A DNA stretch of 22,379 nucleotides from JAJFUI01 sp039679885 (lineage in GTDB: Bacteria; Planctomycetota; Planctomycetia; Pirellulales; Thermoguttaceae). Under the pieces are notes generated by a model. It was not told where the DNA came from, made no database searches, and saw only the letters and a program-made list of their open reading frames with translations. Where the stretch lies: NCBI GenBank assembly GCA_039679885.1, contig JBDKUC010000303.1, positions 1 through 22,379 on the forward strand, given 5' to 3'. This document shows positions 14,072-21,445 of this stretch, piece after piece; position 1 is the first letter of the stretch, and every line of letters begins with the position of its first letter. Both the position numbers and the translations under genes were made by a program.

Positions 14072-15304
14072 ATGACTGACCCGTATTTCCAAGAGTTGTT
14101 CGCCCAACGCATCGGCGGCGCCGCCTACGGCAAGGGCACTGACATCTACAAGTTCGAGAAGATCAAGCGGGCCAAGCGGAAGGCGCTGGCCGATCATCCG
14201 GAGCGGAAGCTCCTCGACTTCGGCATCGGCGAGAACGACGAGATGGCCGACTCGAGCGTTCGCCGCCGGATGGCCGAGGAGATCAATCGTCCCGAGAACC
14301 GCGGCTACGCCGACAACGGCATCCTGGCGTTCAAAGAGGCGGCCGCGCGGCTGATGAAACGCGAGTTCAACGTCGAACTCGATCCGGTCACGGAGATCAT
14401 CCACTGCATCGGCACGAAAAACGCTTTGGCCATGCTGCCTGCCACCCTGATCGACCCCGGCGACGTGACGCTGATGACCGTGCCGGGCTATCCGGTCGCC
14501 GGCAACCATACTCGCTACTACGGTGGCGAGGTCCATCGGCTGCCGCTGGTGGCGGCCAACGATTTCCTGCCCGACCTGGACGCGATTCCCGCCGACATCC
14601 GCCGCCGCGCCAAGTTGCTGGTGATCAACTATCCGAACAGCCCGACGGGCAAGACGGCCACGCGTGAGTTCTTCAGCCGAGTGATCGACTTTGCGCTGGC
14701 GAACAAGATCGTCGTCGTGCAAGACGCCGCGCACGTCATGTTCAGCTACGATCGGCCGCCGCTGAGCTTCCTCGAAGTGCCCGGCGCACGCGAAGTGGGC
14801 GTCGAGTTGCATTCGCTCTCGAAGGGCTGGAACATGATCGGCTGGCGGATGGGCTGGGTCTGCGGCAACGAGCGGCTCGTCCGCGCCTACGGCGACGTGA
14901 AGGACAACTTCGATTCCGGACAGTTCATCGCCATCCAGAAAGCCGCCGCCGCTGCGCTCGACGATCCGGAAATTCCTCGCCGCGCGCGGGCGAAGTACCA
15001 ACGGCGGCTCGAAAAGCTCGTGGCCATGCTCCGCCGCTGCGGCTTCGACTGCAAAGTGCCCGGCGGCACCTACTTCCTCTACACGCCGAGCCCGAAGCGA
15101 GCCAGCGGCCGAGAGTTCCCCACGGCCGAGGCATTTAGCCAGTACCTCATCACCGAGCACTCGATCTGCACCGTTCCATGGGATGACGCCGGGGCCTACC
15201 TGCGATTCTCGGTCACTTATGAAGCGGCCGATGAAGCCGCGGAAGACGAGCTGATGGACCAGATGCAGCAGCGGCTCCAGCAGATCGGGCCCGAGTTTGT
15301 GTAG
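14072..15304 (+). CDS. dapL: LL-diaminopimelate aminotransferase (class I/II aminotransferase)
   Basis: DapL converts tetrahydrodipicolinate and glutamate directly to LL-diaminopimelate, the short route to lysine and the peptidoglycan diamino acid. The 410-residue protein has the fold-type I layout. It contains the N-terminal FGIGENDEMA (50-59), YADNG (79-83), NYPNSPTGK (186-194) with substrate/cofactor Asn189, VVVQDAAH (214-221) with Asp218 for the pyridine nitrogen, SLSKGWNMIGWRMGW (248-262) with Lys251 as the pyridoxal phosphate lysine, and a C-terminal LRFSVTY containing the carboxylate-binding Arg. Residue patterns around GENDEMA and RPENRGYADNG resemble planctomycete enzymes annotated DapL. 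Another aminotransferase of the same clan cannot be excluded. No strong Shine-Dalgarno precedes the ATG; translation may be helped by the zinc-ribbon gene 17 bases upstream. Confidence 0.82.
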   Translation: MTDPYFQELFAQRIGGAAYGKGTDIYKFEKIKRAKRKALADHPERKLLDFGIGENDEMADSSVRRRMAEEINRPENRGYADNGILAFKEAAARLMKREFNVELDPVTEIIHCIGTKNALAMLPATLIDPGDVTLMTVPGYPVAGNHTRYYGGEVHRLPLVAANDFLPDLDAIPADIRRRAKLLVINYPNSPTGKTATREFFSRVIDFALANKIVVVQDAAHVMFSYDRPPLSFLEVPGAREVGVELHSLSKGWNMIGWRMGWVCGNERLVRAYGDVKDNFDSGQFIAIQKAAAAALDDPEIPRRARAKYQRRLEKLVAMLRRCGFDCKVPGGTYFLYTPSPKRASGREFPTAEAFSQYLITEHSICTVPWDDAGAYLRFSVTYEAADEAAEDELMDQMQQRLQQIGPEFV

Positions 15305-15319
15305 TGTTTCACACAAATT

Positions 15320-15421
15320 GGGTGCCATGCTTGCTAAGCGAGCGCAGCGAGACAGCAAGCATGATTGCTGTCCGAGCATGCCCACGACAAGCGTGGGACA
15401 TGGCACCCTACCCTAAAGGCG
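15320..15421. repeat. Compound palindromic repeat downstream of dapL
   Basis: Outer arms GGGTGCCATG (15320-15329) and CATGGCACCC (15399-15408) enclose two further hairpins: CATGCTTGCT (15326-15335) with AGCAAGCATG (15354-15363), and CCCACG (15381-15386) with CGTGGG (15392-15397). The right part, 15375-15421, recurs at 15491-15537. The first inner hairpin lies 20 bases after the dapL stop and may also act as a transcription terminator, although no T tract follows. The spacer 15305-15677 otherwise holds no gene. Confidence 0.8.
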
Positions 15422-15490
15422 AACGACATTCACAGCCTCGCTCCCGCGGTCCCCCGTGAGAACGCGCCGCTTGGACGCCCCAGCGTCCTC

Positions 15491-15537
15491 AGCATGCCCA
15501 CGACAAGCGTGGGACATGGCACCCTGCTCTAAAGGCG
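15491..15537 (+). repeat. Second copy of the 47-bp half element
   Basis: This direct repeat of 15375-15421 has two substitutions in 47 bases, beginning AGCATGCCCACGACAAGCG and ending CTAAAGGCG, including the CCCACG/CGTGGG hairpin. It lacks the left half of the first element, so it is a truncated copy. The 69 bases between the two copies show no repeat of their own. Confidence 0.85.
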
Positions 15538-15665
15538 GGACTACGAACGCCCGAGAGCGACTTTGCGGCCCTCTCGGCTGGGTCTCTTTCCAATTCGTTG
15601 ACCCGGTCGATACCGTAGTTATACTGAAAATCAGCTGGCGGAATACTCGGCTGTTCCTGCGGAAT

Positions 15666-15671
15666 AGGGAG
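15666..15671 (+). promoter_or_regulatory. Ribosome binding site deciding the PEP-CTERM protein start
   Basis: AGGGAG lies six bases before the ATG at 15678. It supports this start over the longer open frame from 15456, whose first codons run through repeat DNA. Confidence 0.65.
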
Positions 15672-15677
15672 ACGGCG

Positions 15678-16580
15678 ATGACCGTAACACCTCGGCACTG
15701 CGCTATGATCGGCCGGTTCTCTCTGGCCTGGCTTGCGGCGTTGATCCTGCTGATCGGCGCGCCGACGCAGTCGCCAGCCGATCCGATTGACTACTCGTTC
15801 GGAACGGTCCAGAACTACAGTTACCAATCGAAAGGCGGATTCTGCGTCGCTTGTTCCTACATCAACGGCGCCACGTATCTTAAGAACGCCTTTCCGTCGG
15901 ACTACGGCGGCGTCCCGCTGGCCACCGGTTCGGCGGCGACCCCGGCCGCTGCGGCGTTGAACTACGCTTACAACGGGTGGACCTCAGGCGGAAAGACCTA
16001 TCAAGGCTACTACAACCGATGCGGCGCCAGCGGCAATGCCCTCGGCGACTGGTGGCAGACAACGATCGACTGGACCGAGAGTTACGCGCCCGGCCGGACC
16101 GTTTACACGGGTCAGACTTGGGCGTCGATGTTCGGCGAAGACAAGTCGAGTTGGACCTACGCGAAGAACGTGACGAACCAGTTTCCGACTTACGCCTTCT
16201 TGCACGATGCGGCAACCAAGAACGACTTCATCGAGCTGGGCGTTTACGGTTACTCGTCGCTCAACAAGGGCGTCGTCAACATCACCACCGGCCACGCCAT
16301 CAACCTGGCCGATATCACCTACACCGACGGCGTCTACACGCTGGCCTACCAGGACCCGAACTTCCCCACACAGATTTTCACGGCCACGCTGACCCCGGTC
16401 ACGATCGGGTCGCAGACGGCGTTCTCCTTCTACGACCCTCATTCGTTCGAGAGCAATGCGTTCCTGGCCGCGGCGTTTGTCATGGCGCCGGTGCCTGAGC
16501 CGGCGACGATCGTGCTGCTTGGCGTCGGCCTCGCAGCAATTCTTTGCCACGCCCGATGGCACTCGCACCGCCGGGCGTAG
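15678..16580 (+). CDS. PEP-CTERM exported protein, possible papain-like cysteine peptidase
   Basis: The 300-residue precursor starts MTVTPRHCAM and has a signal peptide (hydrophobic 14-28, cleavage probably near SPADP). The C-terminus is a PEP-CTERM sorting signal: VPEP at 272-275, a hydrophobic helix 276-290 and a basic tail (HARWHSHRRA). Exosortase would therefore process it and anchor or release it at the envelope. The body has YSYQSKGGFCVACSYINGA (Gln50, Cys56, Cys59 before a helix), TTGHAINLADITY (His206) and LAYQDPNFP (Asp226). Gln, Cys, His and Asp/Asn in that order, with GHAINL followed by a beta strand and D-P, is the pattern of papain-fold peptidases such as C39 or IdeS-like enzymes. 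Peptidase activity is my inference; the family is not one I can name. It appears monocistronic. Confidence 0.78.
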   Translation: MTVTPRHCAMIGRFSLAWLAALILLIGAPTQSPADPIDYSFGTVQNYSYQSKGGFCVACSYINGATYLKNAFPSDYGGVPLATGSAATPAAAALNYAYNGWTSGGKTYQGYYNRCGASGNALGDWWQTTIDWTESYAPGRTVYTGQTWASMFGEDKSSWTYAKNVTNQFPTYAFLHDAATKNDFIELGVYGYSSLNKGVVNITTGHAINLADITYTDGVYTLAYQDPNFPTQIFTATLTPVTIGSQTAFSFYDPHSFESNAFLAAAFVMAPVPEPATIVLLGVGLAAILCHARWHSHRRA

Positions 16581-16669
16581 CGGTCAGCGATTCGCCCTCA
16601 GCGGTCCGCTTGGCAGCGGAAGCGGCGCGGCGGATTTCGTTGGCGCAATGGCTCGCTCAAGAAATGCGA

Positions 16670-16704
16670 CCGCCGCCGGCTCAGGGGGGGTAAGCCAGCG
16701 GCGG
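16670..16704. terminator. GC-rich hairpin after the PEP-CTERM gene
   Basis: CCGCCGCCGGCT (16670-16681) pairs with AGCCAGCGGCGG (16693-16704) with one mismatch, around an 11-base G-rich loop. It lies 90 bases after the plus-strand stop, in the spacer between convergent genes, and may stop transcription from either side. No T tract adjoins it. Confidence 0.5.
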
Positions 16705-16711
16705 CACAGGG

Positions 16712-16726
16712 AGGGCAACTTGCCCT
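16712..16726. terminator. Second small hairpin in the convergent spacer
   Basis: AGGGCAA and TTGCCCT are perfect 7-bp arms around one central base, eight bases after the previous hairpin. It is a candidate termination or stabilising structure of uncertain direction. Confidence 0.35.
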
Positions 16727-16741
16727 AACTCAGTTTGTCAT

Positions 16742-16760
16742 CCGCACGCTCGACGTGCGG
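16742..16760 (-). terminator. Hairpin just past the secretin stop
   Basis: CCGCACG and CGTGCGG are perfect 7-bp arms around CTCGA, ten bases beyond the secretin stop codon on the minus strand. The following sequence (ATGACAAACTGAG) is not T-rich, so intrinsic termination is uncertain. Confidence 0.4.
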
Positions 16761-16769
16761 CGTCGACCG

Positions 16770-19700
16770 TCACGGACTGGCGGCCTGCATGCCCAACTTC
16801 TCCTCCTCCTCTTCCTGGATGATGATTCGTGGGGTGACCATCATCATCAGGCTTTGAGTTTCCCGGCCGATGGCCGTGTTCTGGAAGAGGCGGTTGATGT
16901 AGGGGAGCTTGTTCAACAGCGGCACGCCGAACTCGTTGCGGCCTTCGCTGAGCCGCTTGATGCCGCCAAGCAGCACGGTGCCGCCGTCGGGGACGCTGAC
17001 CGTCGTGGTCACCGTCACGTACGAGAACGTCGGCAACTGGACGGTCGTGCCGGTGTTGGTCGTCGTCTTGTTGTCGTTCTTGTTGTTCCACAACTTGCTC
17101 GGATCCGTGGCGTTGGGGAACAGGCCGCTCCGGGTGGCCTCGGTCGTGCTGGTCGACGAGCCGGTGAACGTGAAGGTGTTCACGGCCGTAATCTTGCTGA
17201 AGAACGGCACAACCGTCAGCCGGACGAACCGACGATCGCGAGAGACGACCGCCTGCACCGTCATCGACGTGCCTTCGTTGAGGACGACGATCACCGGCTG
17301 CTGTGCCGCGGCGAAGTCGCCCACCACCGGGATGACGCTGATGACGAACGGGCTCTGCGATGTGTCAGAGACCATCGCCTGCTGGCCGTTGAACAGGGTC
17401 ACCTTCGGGGCTTGGAGCACGTTGCTCCGCTTATCGCCCTGGGCGGCATTGATGAAGAAGTAGGCCTCAATGTCGCTGAGAATAGCGAAGCCGAGACTGG
17501 CGCCCGCTGTGGCGTCGAAACCGCCGAACTGCGGCACGGCCAACGCATAACTGTTCTGCGTGAACGGAATGTCCAGGTCCGTATTGTAGGTTGTGGGCGT
17601 GCTCATGCCGACCACCACCGTACGGTTGGTGTCCGCGTTGGCGAAGTTCCTCGAATAGCCCTGGTTAATCGCCGTGCTCGTCAGGGCATTGTTGTTCTGC
17701 AACTGGAACGTCGAATACGGCGGATTGACGTTGTCGATGTTGTCATTGATGTTGAAGTCGAAGCTCACGCCGATGCGCTCGAAGAAGTTGTCGTTGAGCG
17801 TAATGAAGCGGACTTCGATGGTGACCTGGAGGTCTTGGAGCCGTCGCAACTGATCCAACAGATCGGCGATTTCCTCATGGACCTCCTGCGTTTGACTGAC
17901 AACCAACGTCAGGTTGTTCTCAAAGTTCGAGATCGAGCCGGCGCCGCCGACGTCGTCCCAAGAGCTTGGCTTCACGGTCGACTTGATCAGCTCGATGAGG
18001 CTGTCGAAGTCAGGCTGCGTGGCGCCGCCCGCGCCGCCAGGGCCGCCGGCCGGCGCGCCGGTCTTTGGCGCGGTGGGCGAAAGCGGCGGATGTCCCGTGG
18101 ACGCGCTCAACTGGGCCAAGATGCCCGGATTGCTGGCCACGTTGTTCGCCTTGCTGTCGCGAGCGACCGTCATCGGAGCGTTGGGGCTGCCGAATGGCGT
18201 GGGGCCGCCCATGCCGACTTCGGCCACGGCGTTCTTGTAGGCGCCGTCCAGACCGGTCGAGCCGGGCACGAAGTTCGGAATCGACTGCACCAGGTCGCCG
18301 ACGTAGTACGTCCGCGTCTCGACCTGCACGTCGCGCATCTGCTCGCTGGTGATCTTCAGCACTTCGTCCTTAATCACGTAGCTCAGGTGCAGCGGTTGAA
18401 GAATCAGGTTCAAGGCGCTCTTGAGCATGATCTCTTGCCGCAGATCGATCGTGATCGGCGTGTCCGTCGTGACGCCTTCCTCAGCCAACCCTTGCGGGTC
18501 GAGGTAGACGTTTACGCCGCCGAGCTTGGCCAGATAGTCCATGACCTTGCTCAACGGGGCATTGGTGAACTGCGGCGAGACAGGCGTCCGCAGCTTCTTT
18601 TCAATTTCGATCTCGCGCTCGGAGCGGACCTTGTGCCCGTCCTTGGCGAACTTCTGCCGGCGCAACGAGAGCTTTTCCCACTCCTTGGCATCGCCGTGGA
18701 CGTAGGGAACGCGGTCGTCAGGCGGAATGCCGGATATGTCGACACTCTCCAAGGCAGCAAAAACTCCCTCTTCTTTTTGATCTCGGATACTCTTCGACTT
18801 CTGGTAGTTGCGGACGAACTTCGTCTGCCAGAGCAGTTGGGTGGCGACGGGGTTGTCCGGGGCCAACTCGGCAGCCCGCTTCGCCAGGACGATGGCTTCG
18901 TCGTAGCGTTCCTCTTCCATGAGCTTGTTGCACTCATTGACCATCACGGCGAACTTCTCGTCCACTTCGAGCTTCACCTTCTTCGTCCGCTCGACTTGAT
19001 CGCGAACCTCTTTGTTCTTTTCGGCCAGCTCGATCTGCGGCCGGTTCGTGTCGATGACCTGCTTCGTGTCGGCAATCGCGCGGTCGACACGGCGGAGCAT
19101 TTGCTCGCGGAGAGCCGAATCCAACCCGGCCTCCTCGACCCGCTTCCGCGCTTCCTCGAGCATGGCCAAGGCGCCCTTCGGATCGGTCTCACGCATGGCG
19201 CGGGCGTTCGCCTCGCGGTGGGCCAGATCGGCCGCCACCTGACGAGCCAGGACTTGCATCCGGTTCGCAGCGTCGTCGGCCATCATGCCGGGCGCCATCG
19301 GCGATTGCGGCTGAGTCCGCGACCGGGCCGAGAGCATCTGCAAGTGGTCCTGCAACCGTTGGGCGGTCATCGGGTCCAGATCGTTCTGGTACCGGGCAGC
19401 CTGACGGAAGAAATCGAACGCGCGGTTGACATCGTGGGCTTTCAGAGCGTCCTCACCCTGCTGGAACAAGGCCATGCCGGGCGACTGATTGCCCACGCCG
19501 GGTCGCGGTTCCGGCGGCGGCGTGGGGGTCTGTTCGGGCATCGACGCCCGGTTCTGATTCTGATTCTGAGCCAGCCAGGGCGCGGGCTGCTGGTTGCTCA
19601 CCTGCGTGTTCCGCGTCGGATCGTTGCCGGCGTCGTAAACCGCACGGGTGGCGCCGCGGTCCGATGCCCCGGCGACGTACTGGGCGGCCTGCACCACATC

Positions 19701-21008
19701 CGATCGACCCTGAGCGCGCTGGGCTCGCATTTGGCGAATGTCAGCCAGCACCAACGCCGGCCGGTCTCCGCCAGGGCCGAAGCCCGCGTCGGGCAATTGC
19801 ATGCGGTCGGCGGCCAAGGCGAAGCTCTCCGCACGATCCAGTTGGCCGGCGGCGATCGCATCGCGGGCCTGCCGCATCAGGTCGGCGGCCTTCTGTTGCG
19901 GCGAAGACATCGACTGGGGATTCATCGCAGATTCCGGAGTGGCCGAGGGACCGGTGGCGGCCATGGCGAATCCAGGCGTCGACAGGTTGCCGGCAGGCGC
20001 TCGCCCCGCGGTCTGGCGGCGCGCGGCGGCGATGCGGTTCAGCAATTCCTGCGGCTTCTGCTCGAACGGTCCATAGACGATATGAATGCCGGCGGCACGG
20101 TCGGCCAACTGCTCAGCCGTGGCGTACTCGCCCCAGCGGGCCAGACCGTCGGCCTGATCCATCAGGCTGCGGACGTACAGGCGGCTGTAGGCCTCTGTGC
20201 TCTTGTCCAGCGCGGAAAGTTCCTGATGCTTGCGAATCGCCGCTTCGACGCGATCTGGCGTATCGTCCATCGGCTGATAGTTGACTCGCATGGCCTTCGC
20301 CCGGAGAACGTACTCCTCCGCACGTCGAACGTCGCCGACGGCCAGAGCCAGCCGAGCCGTCTTCAACGGGCTGTTGCTGGCTGCCGGGGCGGTGACGGGC
20401 GTTTGAGTTGGCGAGGCGGGCATCTGGTCCATGCCGGGCGGCACGCTGCCGGGGGCCCGAACGTCACCTTGGCCCGGTTGAGCCATGGCGTAGCCGGTCG
20501 GCTGGCCCGCGGTCGCTCCGCCAACTTGCGGAAGCGGTCGGAGGGCGTTGTATCCGCCCGTGGTCTGCGGATCGACTCCACGGCCGGCGAACGGATCCGT
20601 CCGTCTGTCGTTGTTGCCGGGCCGCAGCGGCGAGAACAACCGGCTCGGCTTCGCCGGATCCGTGGCGGCGGCGTTCCGCTGCCGATCCAGATCACGGCGG
20701 GCCTTCTTCGGCGTGTCGCCCATATAGAACGGGCTGTACGGCACGCCGAGCGACTCGGCCTTGGAGATCAGCGATTCGGCGGCGTCGAGATCTTTGTCCG
20801 ACATCGCCAGACGGGCGCGACGCAAGAGGTCCGCCGTCTGCTGATCTGGACTGTCCGTTGGGTTGGCCGCCGGGACTGCCTGTCCCAGGACGGCCGCGCC
20901 CAAGGTGGACTGAAGCGTCCCCTGGATGGGCCCAGCCACGACTACGCTCGTGCCTAGGACGGTTGCCAGTGCCATCCAGCCGACAAGTGCGTGTTGGATC
21001 GTTTTCAA
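16770..21008 (-). CDS. Secretin (GspD/PilQ-type) with repeated N-terminal region
   Basis: Secretins form the outer-membrane gate of type II secretion or type IV pilus machines. This 1412-residue protein starts at TTG (21008), with AAGGAGA six bases upstream, and has a signal peptide (MKTIQHALVGWMALATVLG). Residues about 56-560 carry five degenerate helix-pair repeats of about 50 residues (near 56-110, 211-264, 284-332, 370-428 and 511-559), separated by Pro/Gln/Met-rich linkers. A charged, probably coiled-coil stretch follows (595-800). An N0/STN-like domain covers about 810-895 (LRTPVSPQFTNAPLSKVMDYL), and an N1-like domain 898-1055 is interrupted by a Gly/Pro-rich insert. The secretin core is 1058-1400, with VLQAPKVTLFNGQQA, VPDGGTVLLGGI (1339-1350) and FQNTAIGRETQSLMMMVTPRI. 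The tail is acidic (EEEEEK). I cannot decide between type II secretion and pilus use; no GspE or PilB gene is present. Confidence 0.9.
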   Translation of the reverse strand: MKTIQHALVGWMALATVLGTSVVVAGPIQGTLQSTLGAAVLGQAVPAANPTDSPDQQTADLLRRARLAMSDKDLDAAESLISKAESLGVPYSPFYMGDTPKKARRDLDRQRNAAATDPAKPSRLFSPLRPGNNDRRTDPFAGRGVDPQTTGGYNALRPLPQVGGATAGQPTGYAMAQPGQGDVRAPGSVPPGMDQMPASPTQTPVTAPAASNSPLKTARLALAVGDVRRAEEYVLRAKAMRVNYQPMDDTPDRVEAAIRKHQELSALDKSTEAYSRLYVRSLMDQADGLARWGEYATAEQLADRAAGIHIVYGPFEQKPQELLNRIAAARRQTAGRAPAGNLSTPGFAMAATGPSATPESAMNPQSMSSPQQKAADLMRQARDAIAAGQLDRAESFALAADRMQLPDAGFGPGGDRPALVLADIRQMRAQRAQGRSDVVQAAQYVAGASDRGATRAVYDAGNDPTRNTQVSNQQPAPWLAQNQNQNRASMPEQTPTPPPEPRPGVGNQSPGMALFQQGEDALKAHDVNRAFDFFRQAARYQNDLDPMTAQRLQDHLQMLSARSRTQPQSPMAPGMMADDAANRMQVLARQVAADLAHREANARAMRETDPKGALAMLEEARKRVEEAGLDSALREQMLRRVDRAIADTKQVIDTNRPQIELAEKNKEVRDQVERTKKVKLEVDEKFAVMVNECNKLMEEERYDEAIVLAKRAAELAPDNPVATQLLWQTKFVRNYQKSKSIRDQKEEGVFAALESVDISGIPPDDRVPYVHGDAKEWEKLSLRRQKFAKDGHKVRSEREIEIEKKLRTPVSPQFTNAPLSKVMDYLAKLGGVNVYLDPQGLAEEGVTTDTPITIDLRQEIMLKSALNLILQPLHLSYVIKDEVLKITSEQMRDVQVETRTYYVGDLVQSIPNFVPGSTGLDGAYKNAVAEVGMGGPTPFGSPNAPMTVARDSKANNVASNPGILAQLSASTGHPPLSPTAPKTGAPAGGPGGAGGATQPDFDSLIELIKSTVKPSSWDDVGGAGSISNFENNLTLVVSQTQEVHEEIADLLDQLRRLQDLQVTIEVRFITLNDNFFERIGVSFDFNINDNIDNVNPPYSTFQLQNNNALTSTAINQGYSRNFANADTNRTVVVGMSTPTTYNTDLDIPFTQNSYALAVPQFGGFDATAGASLGFAILSDIEAYFFINAAQGDKRSNVLQAPKVTLFNGQQAMVSDTSQSPFVISVIPVVGDFAAAQQPVIVVLNEGTSMTVQAVVSRDRRFVRLTVVPFFSKITAVNTFTFTGSSTSTTEATRSGLFPNATDPSKLWNNKNDNKTTTNTGTTVQLPTFSYVTVTTTVSVPDGGTVLLGGIKRLSEGRNEFGVPLLNKLPYINRLFQNTAIGRETQSLMMMVTPRIIIQEEEEEKLGMQAASP

Positions 21009-21014
21009 CCGAGT

Positions 21015-21021
21015 TCTCCTT
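21015..21021 (-). promoter_or_regulatory. Strong ribosome binding site before the secretin TTG start
   Basis: The minus strand reads AAGGAGA, then six bases, then TTG. The match and spacing make the rare TTG codon the start; the next in-frame ATG falls inside the signal peptide. Confidence 0.75.
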
Positions 21022-21126
21022 GGTCAGACTCATCCACTTCGTGCCGGCGCGTTAGCCGTCCGGAAATCATCGAAGAGGAGCCGAGTGCGAGATCAATTCC
21101 TGAAATTCCGGTAGATGAGAGCGGGT

Positions 21127-21156
21127 TAAATACCGATGTTGGGCCGACCGGGTCAA
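21127..21156 (-). promoter_or_regulatory. Possible promoter in the secretin leader
   Basis: TTGACC (21156-21151) and TATTTA (21132-21127) are separated by 18 bases on the minus strand, about 120 bases upstream of the secretin start. The -35 match is good and the -10 match poor. The whole 21009-21445 gap (437 bp) has no gene I can support, so secretin may have its own promoter here as well as read-through from the upstream gene. Confidence 0.3.
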
Positions 21157-21445
21157 GGCCAGTTGAGCGGAAACTTCCACAATTGAGGCATTTTCCCAAT
21201 CGCCGCCCGGCGTCGGCACGGCAACTCGCCAGCCCAAACCACCCGGTTCGCCGCGCTACGCGCCGAAAGCGGTGGTCGAATTGGTCGAACGCATGTTACC
21301 GCTCAGGCAGCGCGAAAAGATGTCTTCGCCGCGGCGGCGCGGATCGGCCTGACCGCAGAAAGACGGTCCGAGACAGAGAGACACTCGGGGCGACCTATGC
21401 ACGCCGGCATGGCGTCCAGCGCACGCCCCTTGTCCGAAACGCGCT

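Noticed and set aside
14027..15406. Minus-strand frame of 459 codons opposite dapL
   Set aside because: It is the antisense of a well-supported aminotransferase; its product lacks any domain.
15375..15537. Two near-identical repeats considered as a CRISPR remnant
   Set aside because: There are only two copies, of 47 bp with internal hairpins and part of a larger palindromic element, with no third repeat and no cas gene.
15456..15677. Longer N-terminus for the PEP-CTERM protein
   Set aside because: This region contains the second copy of the 47-bp repeat and would place 74 residues before a good signal peptide; AGGGAG before 15678 decides the start.
16755..20957. A 1400-codon open frame on the plus strand, antisense to the secretin gene
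   Set aside because: It is the codon-aligned complement of a gene with strong secretin motifs, a signal peptide and a good ribosome binding site. The antisense product is Arg/His/Val-rich with no recognisable domain or start signal. Long antisense frames are expected in GC-rich genes.
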